Shown here: in pieces, positions 8,165-17,675 of the stretch
Position numbering within the stretch: position 1 is the stretch's first letter
Layout of the letters: every line of letters starts with the position of its first letter
From: Candidatus Ribeiella danica
GTDB lineage: Bacteria > Chloroflexota > Chloroflexia > Chloroflexales > Roseiflexaceae
DNA length: 64,000 nt
Direction of reading: 5' to 3'
NCBI GenBank assembly: GCA_016717335.1
Contig: JADKFS010000002.1
Location: 62,001-126,000 of the forward strand
The notes under the pieces: generated by a model
What the model was told of the DNA's origin: nothing
What the model saw: the letters and a program-made list of their open reading frames with translations, nothing else
Databases searched by the model: none
Made by a program: the position numbers and the translations under genes

Positions 8165-9298
8165 TCACTCGAGAGGCATCGTGGCGCGCACGGTCACGCC
8201 GCCGCCCTCGGTCTCGAACACGTCGAGGCGGCCGCCGAACTCGGCGAGGCGGTACTGCATCGCGCGCAGGGCGTGCAGGCCAGGGCGCTCGTGCGTGCCG
8301 TCGAGCAGGCCGACGCCGTCGTCCTGGATCAGCAGCGCGACCGAGCTGGCGTCGTAGCGCAGCGTCAGCACGGCCGACCCGGCGTGGGCGTGCTGCTGCA
8401 CGTTCAGCAGCGACTCCTGGGCCAGGCGCACCAGCAGGCTGCGGGAGAGCGGGTTCACCAGGCGCTTGCGGCCAAGCACCACGACTCGGGCCGGCGTGCC
8501 GGTGTGCTGGCCGAAGCGCAGGGCCAGCAGGTCCAGGGCCTCGCCGAGCTCCATCTCGATCGACGGCAGGGGGGTAAAGATCACGCGGCGCAGATCCTCG
8601 ACGCTCTGCTCTGTCGTGCGGGTCTTGGTCGCCTGCAGGGCCAGCGGCGCGTCCTCGGGCAGGCCGGCGCGCGGTCGCGCCGGCGCGCGCCCAAGCGACA
8701 CCACGCGGAGCGAGTCGCCGTCGAGCGGGCGGGCCAGCCGCGGGGCCGGCGGCATGCGCGAGCGCCCGCCCCGGCGCAGCGCGGCCGCCCAGCGGGCCAG
8801 CTCGACCAGGCCGGGGAACACGCAGGCGAACACCAGCGGGCCAAGCATCAGGCGCAGCAGGCTCAGCCAGCCGTTTTCGGAAGCGAAGTCGGAAGGGGAC
8901 GTCCCGGCGGCCCACAGCGCCGCGGGGTAGATCGTCATGAAGTTCAGGCTGGACATGATCCGGCCGCGCCAGCCGAAGATCAGGCCCGGCAGCACCAGGC
9001 TGCCGTAGGCGTACAGGATCAGCGGGCTCTCCCAGCCGCCGCCGAACGCCAGCACCAGCACGGCGTAGACGATGTCGGCGCACAGCACCAGCGGGTTGCG
9101 CTGCGCGACCCGCACATAGCGCTGCGCGAAGACCGTCGCCAGCGAGTTGCACAGGCCGGTCACGGCCAGCAGCGGGGCGAATTCGGGGAGGCGGCCCCAC
9201 AGCAGCAGCAGCAGCGCCGTGATGCCCCAGGCGAGCCAGCGGTAACTGAAGAAGATAACGTGGTCAGCAAGCCACGGATTCGATCGATTCCCGCTCAC
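8165..9298 (-). CDS. Membrane sensor with HATPase_c domain but no recognisable phosphoacceptor His
   Basis: A 377-residue protein with about five N-terminal membrane segments (roughly residues 18-165), then a linker and a C-terminal GHKL ATPase domain. The ATPase shows the N box ESLLNVQQHAHA, the G1 box IQDDGVGL and a C-terminal GGRLDVFETEGGGVTVRATMP, like NarX/LiaS/DegS kinases. The segment before it, TEQSVEDLRRVIFTPLPS, resembles the end of a HisKA_3 helix (normally LRxxLR), but the expected H-box (ExxRIARELHD) is absent. It may be a degenerate kinase or a regulator of another kinase. No response regulator is adjacent. Confidence 0.8.
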   Translation of the reverse strand: MSGNRSNPWLADHVIFFSYRWLAWGITALLLLLWGRLPEFAPLLAVTGLCNSLATVFAQRYVRVAQRNPLVLCADIVYAVLVLAFGGGWESPLILYAYGSLVLPGLIFGWRGRIMSSLNFMTIYPAALWAAGTSPSDFASENGWLSLLRLMLGPLVFACVFPGLVELARWAAALRRGGRSRMPPAPRLARPLDGDSLRVVSLGRAPARPRAGLPEDAPLALQATKTRTTEQSVEDLRRVIFTPLPSIEMELGEALDLLALRFGQHTGTPARVVVLGRKRLVNPLSRSLLVRLAQESLLNVQQHAHAGSAVLTLRYDASSVALLIQDDGVGLLDGTHERPGLHALRAMQYRLAEFGGRLDVFETEGGGVTVRATMPLE

Positions 9299-9616
9299 GT
9301 CTCACCTCGACGGGAGAACACCGCTGATGCGCGCGCCGGTGCTCGCCAAGCATGGCTGTCATGTCGTCCGGGCTGAAAGGCGACTATAGTGTAGCAGAAA
9401 GCTAGGCCAACGGCAAGGAGTTTTCATAGATCTATGGGGCTCACGCAACGCCCGTGGGGCTAGGCCCCACACCGCATGCATGAGTCCCCGTATGTTACAA
9501 ACCTCACCCCCTGCCCCCCCTCCCCGCGGGGGAGCGGGGGTCGGGGGGTGTGGGGGATGGCACGACAAAGCGAGATGTCCGAATTGGAAAATAGATCTAG
9601 CCCAGCAAAGGCGGCG
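9299..9616. other. 318-base intergenic region with a GC palindrome
   Basis: Upstream region of the sensor-like gene. Bases about 9505-9553 form an imperfect poly-C/poly-G palindrome of the same style as 690-810 and 52424-52470. No ORF with a ribosome site was found; any promoter for the sensor gene must lie near 9320-9400. Confidence 0.5.
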
Positions 9617-11176
9617 CTAGGGAGTGCGGCGGTAGATCTCGGCGCGGCTGTCGGCGTACTCGCGCCGCCAGCGCGGGTCGGCCGCCAGCGCCGCGGCCAG
9701 GCGCGGCTGCGACAGCCGGTCGAGCAGCACGCGCCGCACGTCGTACTTGTCGATCAGCAGCGCGTTGTAGTCGCGCGCGTCGCGGATCGCCAGGTAGTCC
9801 TGCCAGATCTCCGGCGGGTACAGCTCGATCCGCGGGTCGACGAACACCTGCGCGGCCGGGTAGAGCGCCCAGTCGAGGTACGAGCCGTAGCCCATCTCGT
9901 TGAACAGCCGGCCTTCGGCCGGGTGGGCGCGCAGGTACTCGGTCGCCGCCACCGGCGTGTCGGCGGCGTACAGGCCCGGCGCGCCAGGCACGTCGGCGAA
10001 CAGCGACTGGTAGGGCTCGGGCAGCCCCAAGCGCGCTTTGAGCGGCGGCTGCACGGCGACCAGCGCCGCCAGCAGCGCCAGCGCGATCAGCGCGCTGGGC
10101 AGGCTCGTCTGCCCGCCGCGCCGCGTGCGGGCGGGCGCCGGCTGCGGCGGCGCCAGGCTCTGCGCCAGCAGCGGCATGGCGACCATGCCGTACCAGATCA
10201 CGTTCCTCTGGCTGCCCCAGGCCAGCCAGAGGAACGCGCAGGCCAGCCCTAGGTCGGTGATCGTCGGGCGGCGGCGCGCCAGCGCGAACGCGGCCAGCAG
10301 CGCGAGGATCGAGCCGAAGAAGGCGGTGCCGGCGATGCCGCGCGGCGTGGGCGGCTGCCACTCGACCACCAGGCCCTGGATCGACGGGTCGGCCAGCAGC
10401 TTGCTCACGTAGCCGAAGATGCCCGCGCCGCTGGGGTTGATCAGCGTCGCGGCGAGCGTCGCGGCCGCGGCGAGGTAGAGCCAGCGCAGGCGTTCCAAGC
10501 TCGGGGCGCCCGGCCGGCGGAGCAGCATGCGCAGCGTCTCGCCGGCCAGGACGATCGCCAGCATCCCCAGGCCGAGCGCGAACGAGCCGTGCGCGTTGAC
10601 CCAGAACGCCATCAGCACGGGCAGCGCCAACAGCGCGCGCGGGCGGGCCTGCCCCGCCGCGTAGGCCCCCAGGATCAGCGCGAACAGCGCGAACGGCGCC
10701 CAGGCCCAGTTCTGCGTGCGGGCCGGCAGGTTGTTGATCGCCATCAGCCAGGCCAGCAGCGCGGCCAGCGCGGCCAGGCGCCACGAGCCGCTGCGCCGCC
10801 GCGCCTCGAGCGCGACCAGCGCGAAGCCGGCCAGCCCGAGCAGGTTGCGCGCCAGCACCGGCGCCTGCGGGCCGCCGGCGGCGTACAGCGCGTAGAACAG
10901 CCACTCGGCCAGCCAGGTGGCGTAGACGAACGGCCGCTCGGCCGGCACGCTCCAGGCGAACAGATTCGTCGATGGGATGCCGCTCGTGGCGACGAGCTGG
11001 CCGGCCTTGAGGTGCCACCAGAAGTCGTGCGGCGGGGTCGGCACCAGCGCGATAAAGACGCCGATCAGCGCCAGCGCCAGGAGCGCCCAGAGCTGGTCGA
11101 GCCCGATCGAGGGCAGCGCGCGGCGCCGCGGCCGCCGCTCGGGCGAGTCGCCGGCGGGGGTGTTGGCCATGCCCAT
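9617..11176 (-). CDS. Polytopic membrane protein, GT-C-like, function unknown
   Basis: A 519-residue protein with about 9-11 hydrophobic segments. The first loop carries PPHDFWWHLKAGQLVATSG, a pattern seen in large membrane proteins related to lipid-linked sugar transferases (GT-C fold), and the extracytoplasmic C-terminus has VDPRIELYPPEIWQDY and a soluble tail of about 100 residues. A role in transferring sugars from lipid carriers would fit the dolichyl-phosphate-mannose-synthase-like gene divergently placed at 11401, but this is inference. The start MGMANTP follows an AAGGA site. Confidence 0.7.
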   Translation of the reverse strand: MGMANTPAGDSPERRPRRRALPSIGLDQLWALLALALIGVFIALVPTPPHDFWWHLKAGQLVATSGIPSTNLFAWSVPAERPFVYATWLAEWLFYALYAAGGPQAPVLARNLLGLAGFALVALEARRRSGSWRLAALAALLAWLMAINNLPARTQNWAWAPFALFALILGAYAAGQARPRALLALPVLMAFWVNAHGSFALGLGMLAIVLAGETLRMLLRRPGAPSLERLRWLYLAAAATLAATLINPSGAGIFGYVSKLLADPSIQGLVVEWQPPTPRGIAGTAFFGSILALLAAFALARRRPTITDLGLACAFLWLAWGSQRNVIWYGMVAMPLLAQSLAPPQPAPARTRRGGQTSLPSALIALALLAALVAVQPPLKARLGLPEPYQSLFADVPGAPGLYAADTPVAATEYLRAHPAEGRLFNEMGYGSYLDWALYPAAQVFVDPRIELYPPEIWQDYLAIRDARDYNALLIDKYDVRRVLLDRLSQPRLAAALAADPRWRREYADSRAEIYRRTP

Positions 11177-11360
11177 TCGATGCTTCCTTGTTCTATTCGA
11201 GGTGTGGAGGCGCCTGAGACCCCCAAAACCTCGCCAGATGCGCTGCTACTGAGGCATCATTCTTGCAAATATTCAATGCGCCCGGGATGTCCCATGCCCG
11301 AAGCGCACCGCGAGACGGCTGCGCGAACCGGCAGCCACACCAGAATAGCGCCAATAGGAT

Positions 11361-11366
11361 TATAAT
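11361..11366 (+). promoter_or_regulatory. -10 box TATAAT upstream of the GT2 gene
   Basis: A perfect TATAAT, 34 bases before the GT2 start codon. No good -35 box is seen at the proper distance. A ribosome site (ACGAGG) follows at 11391-11396. Confidence 0.5.
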
Positions 11367-11400
11367 AGCGTATACTTGCCCGCACGGCGAACGAGGATGC

Positions 11401-12156
11401 ATGATGATCGTAGAGGATATTGGCCGCGACGGACGCGAGCCTAAGCGGGTCGGCGTCGCCGACTGCACTGTCGTCGTCCCGACCTACAACGAGCGCGAGA
11501 ACATCGGGGCGCTCATCCCGCGCGTGCTCGAGCTGCCGCGCTTCCGCCTGCTGGTGGTGGACGACAGCTCGCCCGACGGCACCGCCGAGGTGGTCGCGCA
11601 GCTGGCGCGCGCCGAGCCGCGCGTCGGGCTGCTCTCGCGGCCGGGCAAGCAGGGGCTGGGGACCGCCTACATCGCGGGGTTCCGGCGCGCGCTGGCCGAG
11701 GGCGCGCAGTTCATCTTCGAGATGGACGCGGACTTCTCGCACGACCCGAGCTACCTGCCCAGCCTGCTGAAGGCCGCCGAGACCGACTACGACATGGTGC
11801 TCGGCTCGCGCTACGTGCGCGACGGTGGCACCGCGAACTGGGGGGTGCTGCGCCAGCTGATCAGCCGCGGCGGCAATATCTACGCGCGGGCGATCCTGGG
11901 CCTGCCCGTGATGGACGCGACCGGCGGCTTTCGCTGCTACCGGCGGCGCGTGCTCGATACGATCGACCTCGGCGCGATCCGCTCCAACGGCTACTCGTTC
12001 CAGATCGAGCTGGTCTACCGCGCGCTGCGCGCCGGCTTCCGCATCGGCGAGGTGCCGATCATCTTCCCCGATCGGCGCGTCGGCCAGTCGAAGATGTCGC
12101 GCCGGATCGTGATCGAGGCGCTCGTGACCGTCTGGCGGCTGCGGCTCGGGCGGTGA
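11401..12156 (+). CDS. Polyprenol-phosphate mannosyltransferase-like GT2 (Dpm1/Ppm1 type)
   Basis: A 251-residue family 2 glycosyltransferase without membrane segments, predicted to load a sugar from GDP- or UDP-sugar onto polyprenyl phosphate. Motifs: PTYNERENIG at the nucleotide-binding start, VVDDSSPDGTAEV, the DxD-type metal site EMDADFSHDP, and the acceptor-side pattern GYSFQIELVYRA followed by EVPIIFPDRRVGQSKMS, which is typical of dolichol-phosphate mannose synthases. ATG 11401 follows ACGAGG; ATG 11404 is an alternative. Its product would feed GT-C enzymes such as those at 9617, 27150 and 50329. Confidence 0.9.
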   Translation: MMIVEDIGRDGREPKRVGVADCTVVVPTYNERENIGALIPRVLELPRFRLLVVDDSSPDGTAEVVAQLARAEPRVGLLSRPGKQGLGTAYIAGFRRALAEGAQFIFEMDADFSHDPSYLPSLLKAAETDYDMVLGSRYVRDGGTANWGVLRQLISRGGNIYARAILGLPVMDATGGFRCYRRRVLDTIDLGAIRSNGYSFQIELVYRALRAGFRIGEVPIIFPDRRVGQSKMSRRIVIEALVTVWRLRLGR

Positions 12157-12205
12157 TACCGGTGGGGCTTGGCGTGACAAGGTGGCCAGGTGACAAGGTG
12201 ACCGG

Positions 12206-12336
12206 GTGACTTGGGGCTTGGAGCTTAGAGGTCGGGGACGACACGGTGGCTTTGGTCCTTGGTCTTTGGTCTTTGGTCTATCGTCTTCCGCCCCTGCTCC
12301 TTGGTCCTTGGTCCATCGTCTCTCGCCTCTGGCAGG
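12206..12336. repeat. Tandem-word repeats (TTGGTC and GCTTGG families)
   Basis: The leader of the DUF4129 gene consists of repeated CTTGGTC/TTTGGTC words in two blocks around 12249-12275 and 12298-12330, preceded by GACTTGGGGCTTGG. The same words recur inside genes at 29286-29402 and 51478-51540. Confidence 0.75.
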
Positions 12337-12344
12337 ATCGCACT

Positions 12345-13907
12345 ATGATGAAGCTCAACCGCGTCGGTCTGGTGCTGAATGCGGTGATGCTGGCGGGGCT
12401 GGTTGCCGTGATCGGCGGCCCGTTCCACCGCTTCAGGCCGGACTGGCAGCCGATCTACATGGTCGCGGCGAGCTTTCTGGTCGCCGCCGAGGCCGGCCTG
12501 GTGCACCACATCTTTCGCCGCGACCACATGTGGCTCGACGAGCTGGCGCGCTACATCGTGCCGGAGCTGTTCGTCATGGTCATCCTGATGCGCGTCGCGT
12601 CCTCGCTGAGCATCGGCACGGCGACGCTGGCCGAGAGTGCGCGTCGCTGGCTCTACGATCCGCTGAGCGTCTTCGACGCGCTGTTCGTCGGCTCGCTGGT
12701 GATCGGTCTGCTGATCTGGCTGTTCGCGCATGCCGGGATGCGCGATCTGTTCGAGCTGGAGCCGCGCCAGTTCGACGCCGTGGTCGATCGGGACGAGCCG
12801 CAGATGGTGGCCGTGCTGGCCAGGCAGGATCGCTCGGCGGCGCTGTCGCGGATCAGCGCCCGCTTCGTGCTGGGCGGCGCGCTGATGCTGCTCGCGCTCG
12901 GCCTTGAGGCGGTGAACATCGACCAGATCACCGGCCCGAGCCTGCCGATCTCGGCGCTGAGCGGCGCCGCGGCGCTGCTGTACATGATGAGCGGCTTTCT
13001 GCTCTACAGCCAGGCGCGGCTGGCGCTGCTGCGGGCGCGCTGGCGCCTGGAGGGCGCGCGCGTCTCCGAGGAGCTGCCGCGCCGCTGGAACCGGATTAGC
13101 TGGCTGATCATCGGCGGCGTCGTGGGCGGCGCGACGCTGCTGCCGCGCTCGTACGGCCTGGGCCTGCTCACCACCATTCTGCGCTCGCTCGGCCTGCTCG
13201 GCTACGGCATCGCGATCGTCGGCTACTTCCTGACGTCGCTGCTGAGCCTGCTGGTGATCCTGCCGGTGCTGCTGCTCTCGTGGCTGACCGGCGGGTCGCT
13301 GGGGGGCGGCGCGCGCGTGCCGCCGCCGCTGATCCCACGCCCGGAGACCCCGCCGGCCGGCACGTTCGAGCCGCGCCTGCTGACGTCGATCGTCTTCTGG
13401 CTGTGCATGCTCGCGCTGGCGATCTACGCGCTCGCGATCGTGGTCCAGCGCAACCCGGCCCTGGTGCACGCCGTCACGACCCGCGGGCCGATCGCCTGGC
13501 TGCTGCGCCGGGTCGCGTTTCTCTGGCGCGACACGCGCTCGTGGGCCGGGATGGCGGTCGAGCGGGCGCGGGCGGTCCTGCGGCGCCGCGCGGCTGACCG
13601 CCAGGCGCGCATCCCCAGCCTGCGCCTGGGCCGGCTGGCCCCGCGCGAGCTGGTGCGCTACTTCTACCGCTCGACGCTGCGCCGCGCCGCCGCGGGCGGG
13701 CTGGCCCGCCGCGCCAGCCAGACGCCCTACGAGTACGAGGCGACGCTGGGCGGGCGGCTGCCGGATGCCCAGCCGGACATCGCCGAGCTGACCGAGTCGT
13801 TCGTGCAGGCCGAGTACAGCCCGCGCCCGGTCGGCCCGGAGGACGCGCGCCGTGCGCGCCGGCCGTGGGAGCGGGTGCGACGCCGGCTGCGCGGCCTGTC
13901 GGAGTAG
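12345..13907 (+). CDS. DUF4129-containing integral membrane protein
   Basis: About 520 residues. Seven to nine hydrophobic helices span residues 5-380. A cytoplasmic C-terminal domain (about 420-520) contains LVRYFYRSTLRRA and the RRASQTPYEYEATL motif diagnostic of DUF4129, a domain often fused to or encoded beside transglutaminase-like proteins. No transglutaminase gene is adjacent here. ATG 12345 is chosen because the upstream codons are word-repeat DNA. The function is unknown; many relatives sit with MoxR ATPase and DUF58 genes, which are not in this window. Confidence 0.82.
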   Translation: MMKLNRVGLVLNAVMLAGLVAVIGGPFHRFRPDWQPIYMVAASFLVAAEAGLVHHIFRRDHMWLDELARYIVPELFVMVILMRVASSLSIGTATLAESARRWLYDPLSVFDALFVGSLVIGLLIWLFAHAGMRDLFELEPRQFDAVVDRDEPQMVAVLARQDRSAALSRISARFVLGGALMLLALGLEAVNIDQITGPSLPISALSGAAALLYMMSGFLLYSQARLALLRARWRLEGARVSEELPRRWNRISWLIIGGVVGGATLLPRSYGLGLLTTILRSLGLLGYGIAIVGYFLTSLLSLLVILPVLLLSWLTGGSLGGGARVPPPLIPRPETPPAGTFEPRLLTSIVFWLCMLALAIYALAIVVQRNPALVHAVTTRGPIAWLLRRVAFLWRDTRSWAGMAVERARAVLRRRAADRQARIPSLRLGRLAPRELVRYFYRSTLRRAAAGGLARRASQTPYEYEATLGGRLPDAQPDIAELTESFVQAEYSPRPVGPEDARRARRPWERVRRRLRGLSE

Positions 13908-13930
13908 CGGGCGAGATCCTCCTTCAAATA

Positions 13931-14001
13931 ACCACGAAGACACGAAGACACGAAGATGTAGAGCGTATCGCTCGGCCGTCGTACCTTCGTGCCTTCGTGG
14001 T
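13931..14001. repeat. Inverted repeat with ACGAAG tandem-word arms
   Basis: Bases 13931-13947 pair with 13985-14001 at 16 of 17 positions. The arm is a double copy of CACGAAG. It lies between the convergent DUF4129 and DinB genes. A sister copy is at 48605-48667. Confidence 0.82.
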
Positions 14002-14028
14002 GAAGATCTCAAGAATGCGTATTTGGGC

Positions 14029-14541
14029 CTACCACTCGCCGGCGTAGTCGATCGTGTACGGCGCGGCCTGCCGCGCGAGGTAAGCGCGCTGCAGCTCGAC
14101 CAGCTGGCGCAGGTGCAGGAAATCGTGGCCGACCCACGAGACCAGCAGGTCGCCGGCGCTGATCGTGAAGCCGCTCGGGTGCTGGCGCGCGAGCGCCCAG
14201 TCGGGCCGGACGAGCGAGCCGAGCCAGCTGAGCGACGCCCGGCGCTCGTCCAGAAAGCTCTCGAGCGAGCGGCCCAGCTCGCGCTGGTTGTAGGCCCGCT
14301 CGGCCACCCAGCCCTGCGGGTCGATCGGCGGCCACTCCTGCTCGGGGTGGTGCAGCGTCAGGTCGAGCCGCCGCCGGAAGTCCTCGCGCTCCTCGTCGTA
14401 CAGGTGGTTGAGCACCTCCAGGATCGACCAGTCGTCGGGCGTGGGCTTCCAGCGCGCCTGCTCCGGCGTGACGGTCGCGACCAGCGCGGCGATCGTCTGC
14501 GCGCTGGCCGCCAGCTGCGCCAGGTATGCTTCGATCTGCAT
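14029..14541 (-). CDS. DinB-family protein (DinB/YfiT-like four-helix bundle)
   Basis: A 170-residue protein of the DinB/YfiT superfamily, which are four-helix bundles often binding a metal through three His and sometimes acting as thiol-dependent transferases. Candidate metal ligands are the His in LEVLNHLYDEE and the pair in SWVGHDFLHLRQL. The N-terminus WKPTPDDWSILEVLNHL is strongly family-like. It stands between the DUF4129 gene (convergent) and the U32 gene. The biochemical role is unknown. Confidence 0.82.
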   Translation of the reverse strand: MQIEAYLAQLAASAQTIAALVATVTPEQARWKPTPDDWSILEVLNHLYDEEREDFRRRLDLTLHHPEQEWPPIDPQGWVAERAYNQRELGRSLESFLDERRASLSWLGSLVRPDWALARQHPSGFTISAGDLLVSWVGHDFLHLRQLVELQRAYLARQAAPYTIDYAGEW

Positions 14542-14896
14542 CTGGGTCTCCTAATGCAATTGCAGATTGCAGATTGTCGATTGCAGGCCGCTTCGAGCGC
14601 ATCCTGATGCGATTGGAGCGAAGAGCATGCCCCAACAACCTGCTTAATTCTGCACTAAGACATAGTTCAATCTCAGGTATTTCGCCTTGCCACTGTACGG
14701 GCGCGATAGATCGCGCCCCTGCGCCTTTCGGGCAATGAACGGTCACGCTCGCAAGAACCATGCCTAAGCACAGCTATCCAGAAAAGCGTTCTGCAGTGTC
14801 ACCGGATTGGTTCTGCGGTTCTGCAGTTCGGCGGCCGCCGAGCTGTGTATGTGGCCCAGCAAACCCCGCCCGGGTGCCGGACCCCTGCACGTAGCT
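14542..14896. other. 355-base gap with a TTGCAGATTGCAGATTG word repeat
   Basis: No gene is seen. Near the DinB start (about 14555-14586) lies a repeat of GATTGCA words; the same words recur at 41988-42018. The remainder shows no ORF with a ribosome site. Confidence 0.5.
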
Positions 14897-17428
14897 CTAC
14901 TGCAGCAGCGGCACGCTCAGGTAGCTATCCGAGACGAACAGGCTGCCCTCGGTGGTCCCCTGCGGCGCAAGCTGCTGCAGCTGCTGGGCCAGCTCGTGGG
15001 ACCCCAGCCGGCCGGCCAGGGCCTCGCGGAAGGCGACCGCGACGCGGGTCAGCTGCTCGGCCGACTCGTGGACGAACTCGAGCCGCACGTGCCGGATGCC
15101 GGCGCGCCGCCACTCCTCCAGGTGCCGGCTGGCCTCCTGGGCCTGCGCGCCGAACACAGTGTTACGGCAGCCCACATCCGCCATGACCGGGTGCGCGCGG
15201 CCGCCCACATCGCGCAGCTCCACGCGATGCCGCTCGCACGGGTGCCCGCAGTCCTTGTAGCTGGTGCCGTCCGAGAGGAAGCGGCAGAACACGCAGTGCT
15301 CGGTGTGGAAGACCGGCAGGTGCTGGTAGGCCACCACCTCCAGCCGCTCGGCGCCGATGCCGCGCGCCAGCGCGGCCACCTGCGCGGCGTTGAGGTCGTG
15401 GGTCGGCGTGAGCCGCGCCAGCCCGAGCTGCAGGAAGGCGTCGGCCGAGACGACGTTGGCCGCGTTCAGGCTGAAGTCGCCGATCAGCGGCGGGTGGTCC
15501 TCCTGCTGCAGCGCGTGGAGCAGGCCGCCCGACCGCACGAGGATCTCGCAGCCCAGCTTGAGCAGGAAGCGCACGATCCGCTGCTCGCTCGGCTTGAGGA
15601 TTCGCGGGCTGGCGACGCGCGCGGTGATACCGGCGTCGTGGACGCGCTCGACCGCCGGGCGCAGCCCGTACAGGTCGAGGTAGTCCAGCGTGATGCTGGC
15701 CGGGCGCACTGCGACGGCGGCCTCCAGCTGCTCGGGCGTGCGGACCAGCAGGTGCAGCTGCGGCGGGCTGGACTCGGCCGGCGCGCGCTCGGCCGCGCTG
15801 TGCGCCAGGGCGCCCGCCACCACCTCCAGCGGATCGCGCAGCTCGATCGGGCGCGGACGGGCCTGCAGCGCGGCCAGCTGCTCGACCGCCTGGCGGCGCA
15901 GGCTGTTCAGCAGCGAGCTGGGCGCGAACGGGCGCCCGCGCAGGTCCAGCTGCGCCTCGGCCAGCTCGTAGGGCGTGTTGCCCAGCCGGCCGAGCTGCTC
16001 GCGCAGGTACGCGGCATCGATCGTGCGGCTCTGCGCCGACTGGAGCGGCTCGGCCGAGCGCACGGTCACGCGCAGATCCGGATGCTCGGCCAGCCACCAC
16101 TCGGCCACCAGCGGCGCGCCCTCGTGCGCGGTCACGCGCAGGCTCACCGGCTGCCGGTGAACAGGCGCGGCGGGCTGGGTGAAGAGGCGCGCGGCCTTGT
16201 CCAGCTCGGGGTCGTGCGTGCGCCACAGCAGGTCGCCCGGCCGGATGCGCGCCGGGTCGATCGCGCCATTGCCGAAGCGCAGCTCGAGCTGGCCGCCGCG
16301 GGCCGGCGCGACCTGGTAGACGTGCCCGCCTTCCTCGGGCTCCTCGGGGCTGCGCCAGCCGGCCGCGTCGAACACCACCCCGTCGCCGGGCTTGAGCGGC
16401 GCCGCGGCGCTGGCCGGCTCGGGCACGACGAGCACGCCGTCGGGCAGCACGCGCGCCACGCGCGCCATCAGCACGCCGCGGTGGCGCGGCGACCGGCCGG
16501 CCACGACCGTCTGGTGGTTGGTGCCGGAGACGAAGTGCTGGCCCAGGCCGCGCGAGTAGGCCTGCTCGAGCCGCAGCTCGTCGCGCCGACCGATGCTGAG
16601 CGGCAGGCCGGCCCATGCCTCGTCGACAGCCGCGCGATAGGCCTGGGTCGTCAGCGCGACGTAGTTGGCATCCTTGTAGCGCCCCTCGATCTTGAGCGCC
16701 GAGACGCCGAGCCGGACGATCTCGGGCATCAGCGGCAGCGCGTACAGGTCGCCGGGCGAGAGCAGGTAGCGCGCGTCGTCCAGCGGCCGCAGCTGGTCGT
16801 CCACAATCAGCTCGTAGGGCAGCCGGCATGCCTGGGCGCACTGGCCGCGGTTGGCGCTGCGGCCGCCCCACGCCTCCGAGGAGAAACACTGGCCGGAGTA
16901 GGAGACGCACAGCGCGCCGTGCACGAACATCTCCAGCTCGCAGTCGGTCTGCGCGCGGATCGCGCGGATCTCGTCGAGCGACAGCTCGCGCGCCAGCACC
17001 ACCCGGCTGACGCCGAAGCGCCGCGCCAGCTCGACCCCCTCCGCGCTGGTGATGCTCATCTGGGTCGAGCCGTGCAGCTCGACGTCGGGGGCGATCTGGC
17101 GGGCGAGCTGGGTCATGCCCACGTCCTGGACGATCAGCGCGTCCGCGCCGGCCTCGACGATCTTGGCGAGCGAGCGAGCGGCCTCGGCCAGCTCGTGGTC
17201 GAAGACCAGCGTGTTAAACGTCACGTAGCCACGGACGCCGCGCTGATGCAGCGTGCGCATGACCTCGGGCAGCTCGGCCAGCTCGAAGCCGACCTTGGCG
17301 CGGGCGGTGAAGTGCTTCAGGCCGAAGTAGACCGCGTCGGCGCCGGCCTCGATCGCGGCCTGCAGCTGCGGCCAGTGGCCGGCCGGGCTCATCACTTCCG
17401 GCTTTTTCAGGCCGATCGGGTTGGTCAT
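14897..17428 (-). CDS. U32 family peptidase-like protein with DUF3656 (RlhA-like)
   Basis: An 843-residue protein with an N-terminal TIM-barrel U32 domain: PEVMSPAGHWPQLQAAIEAG, the hallmark ELEMFVHGALCVSYSGQC, and the Cys cluster NRGQCAQACRLPYEL. A DUF3656 middle region and a repeated C-terminal U32-like part with further Cys residues (CVFCRF, KDCGHPC) follow. E. coli RlhA of this architecture makes 5-hydroxycytidine in 23S rRNA; the conserved Cys residues would hold an iron-sulphur cluster. Longer than RlhA (about 650) because of the second Cys-rich module. ATG 17428 starts MTNPIGLKKPEVM. Confidence 0.88.
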   Translation of the reverse strand: MTNPIGLKKPEVMSPAGHWPQLQAAIEAGADAVYFGLKHFTARAKVGFELAELPEVMRTLHQRGVRGYVTFNTLVFDHELAEAARSLAKIVEAGADALIVQDVGMTQLARQIAPDVELHGSTQMSITSAEGVELARRFGVSRVVLARELSLDEIRAIRAQTDCELEMFVHGALCVSYSGQCFSSEAWGGRSANRGQCAQACRLPYELIVDDQLRPLDDARYLLSPGDLYALPLMPEIVRLGVSALKIEGRYKDANYVALTTQAYRAAVDEAWAGLPLSIGRRDELRLEQAYSRGLGQHFVSGTNHQTVVAGRSPRHRGVLMARVARVLPDGVLVVPEPASAAAPLKPGDGVVFDAAGWRSPEEPEEGGHVYQVAPARGGQLELRFGNGAIDPARIRPGDLLWRTHDPELDKAARLFTQPAAPVHRQPVSLRVTAHEGAPLVAEWWLAEHPDLRVTVRSAEPLQSAQSRTIDAAYLREQLGRLGNTPYELAEAQLDLRGRPFAPSSLLNSLRRQAVEQLAALQARPRPIELRDPLEVVAGALAHSAAERAPAESSPPQLHLLVRTPEQLEAAVAVRPASITLDYLDLYGLRPAVERVHDAGITARVASPRILKPSEQRIVRFLLKLGCEILVRSGGLLHALQQEDHPPLIGDFSLNAANVVSADAFLQLGLARLTPTHDLNAAQVAALARGIGAERLEVVAYQHLPVFHTEHCVFCRFLSDGTSYKDCGHPCERHRVELRDVGGRAHPVMADVGCRNTVFGAQAQEASRHLEEWRRAGIRHVRLEFVHESAEQLTRVAVAFREALAGRLGSHELAQQLQQLAPQGTTEGSLFVSDSYLSVPLLQ

Positions 17429-17675
17429 CGCGCGCCCTCTCTCCAGGTGTCGTGGCTCGCCACGCGGATTCTGTGGAATGTGCCACGGAGTTGTAGCACG
17501 ATGCGCGCGCGCCGTCAAGCCATGCGGGGGGGATCGCCGGCCCAGCGCGAGCACGCGGCGATCGCGGTACCGGTCGTAGACCGCGCGGCCAATATGAAAC
17601 AACTGTTATCTGAGCGATGCATCAAAACTGCGCAGTGCCCCGTTTATTCTAGTAGACAGAGCACAGCGGCGCCAT

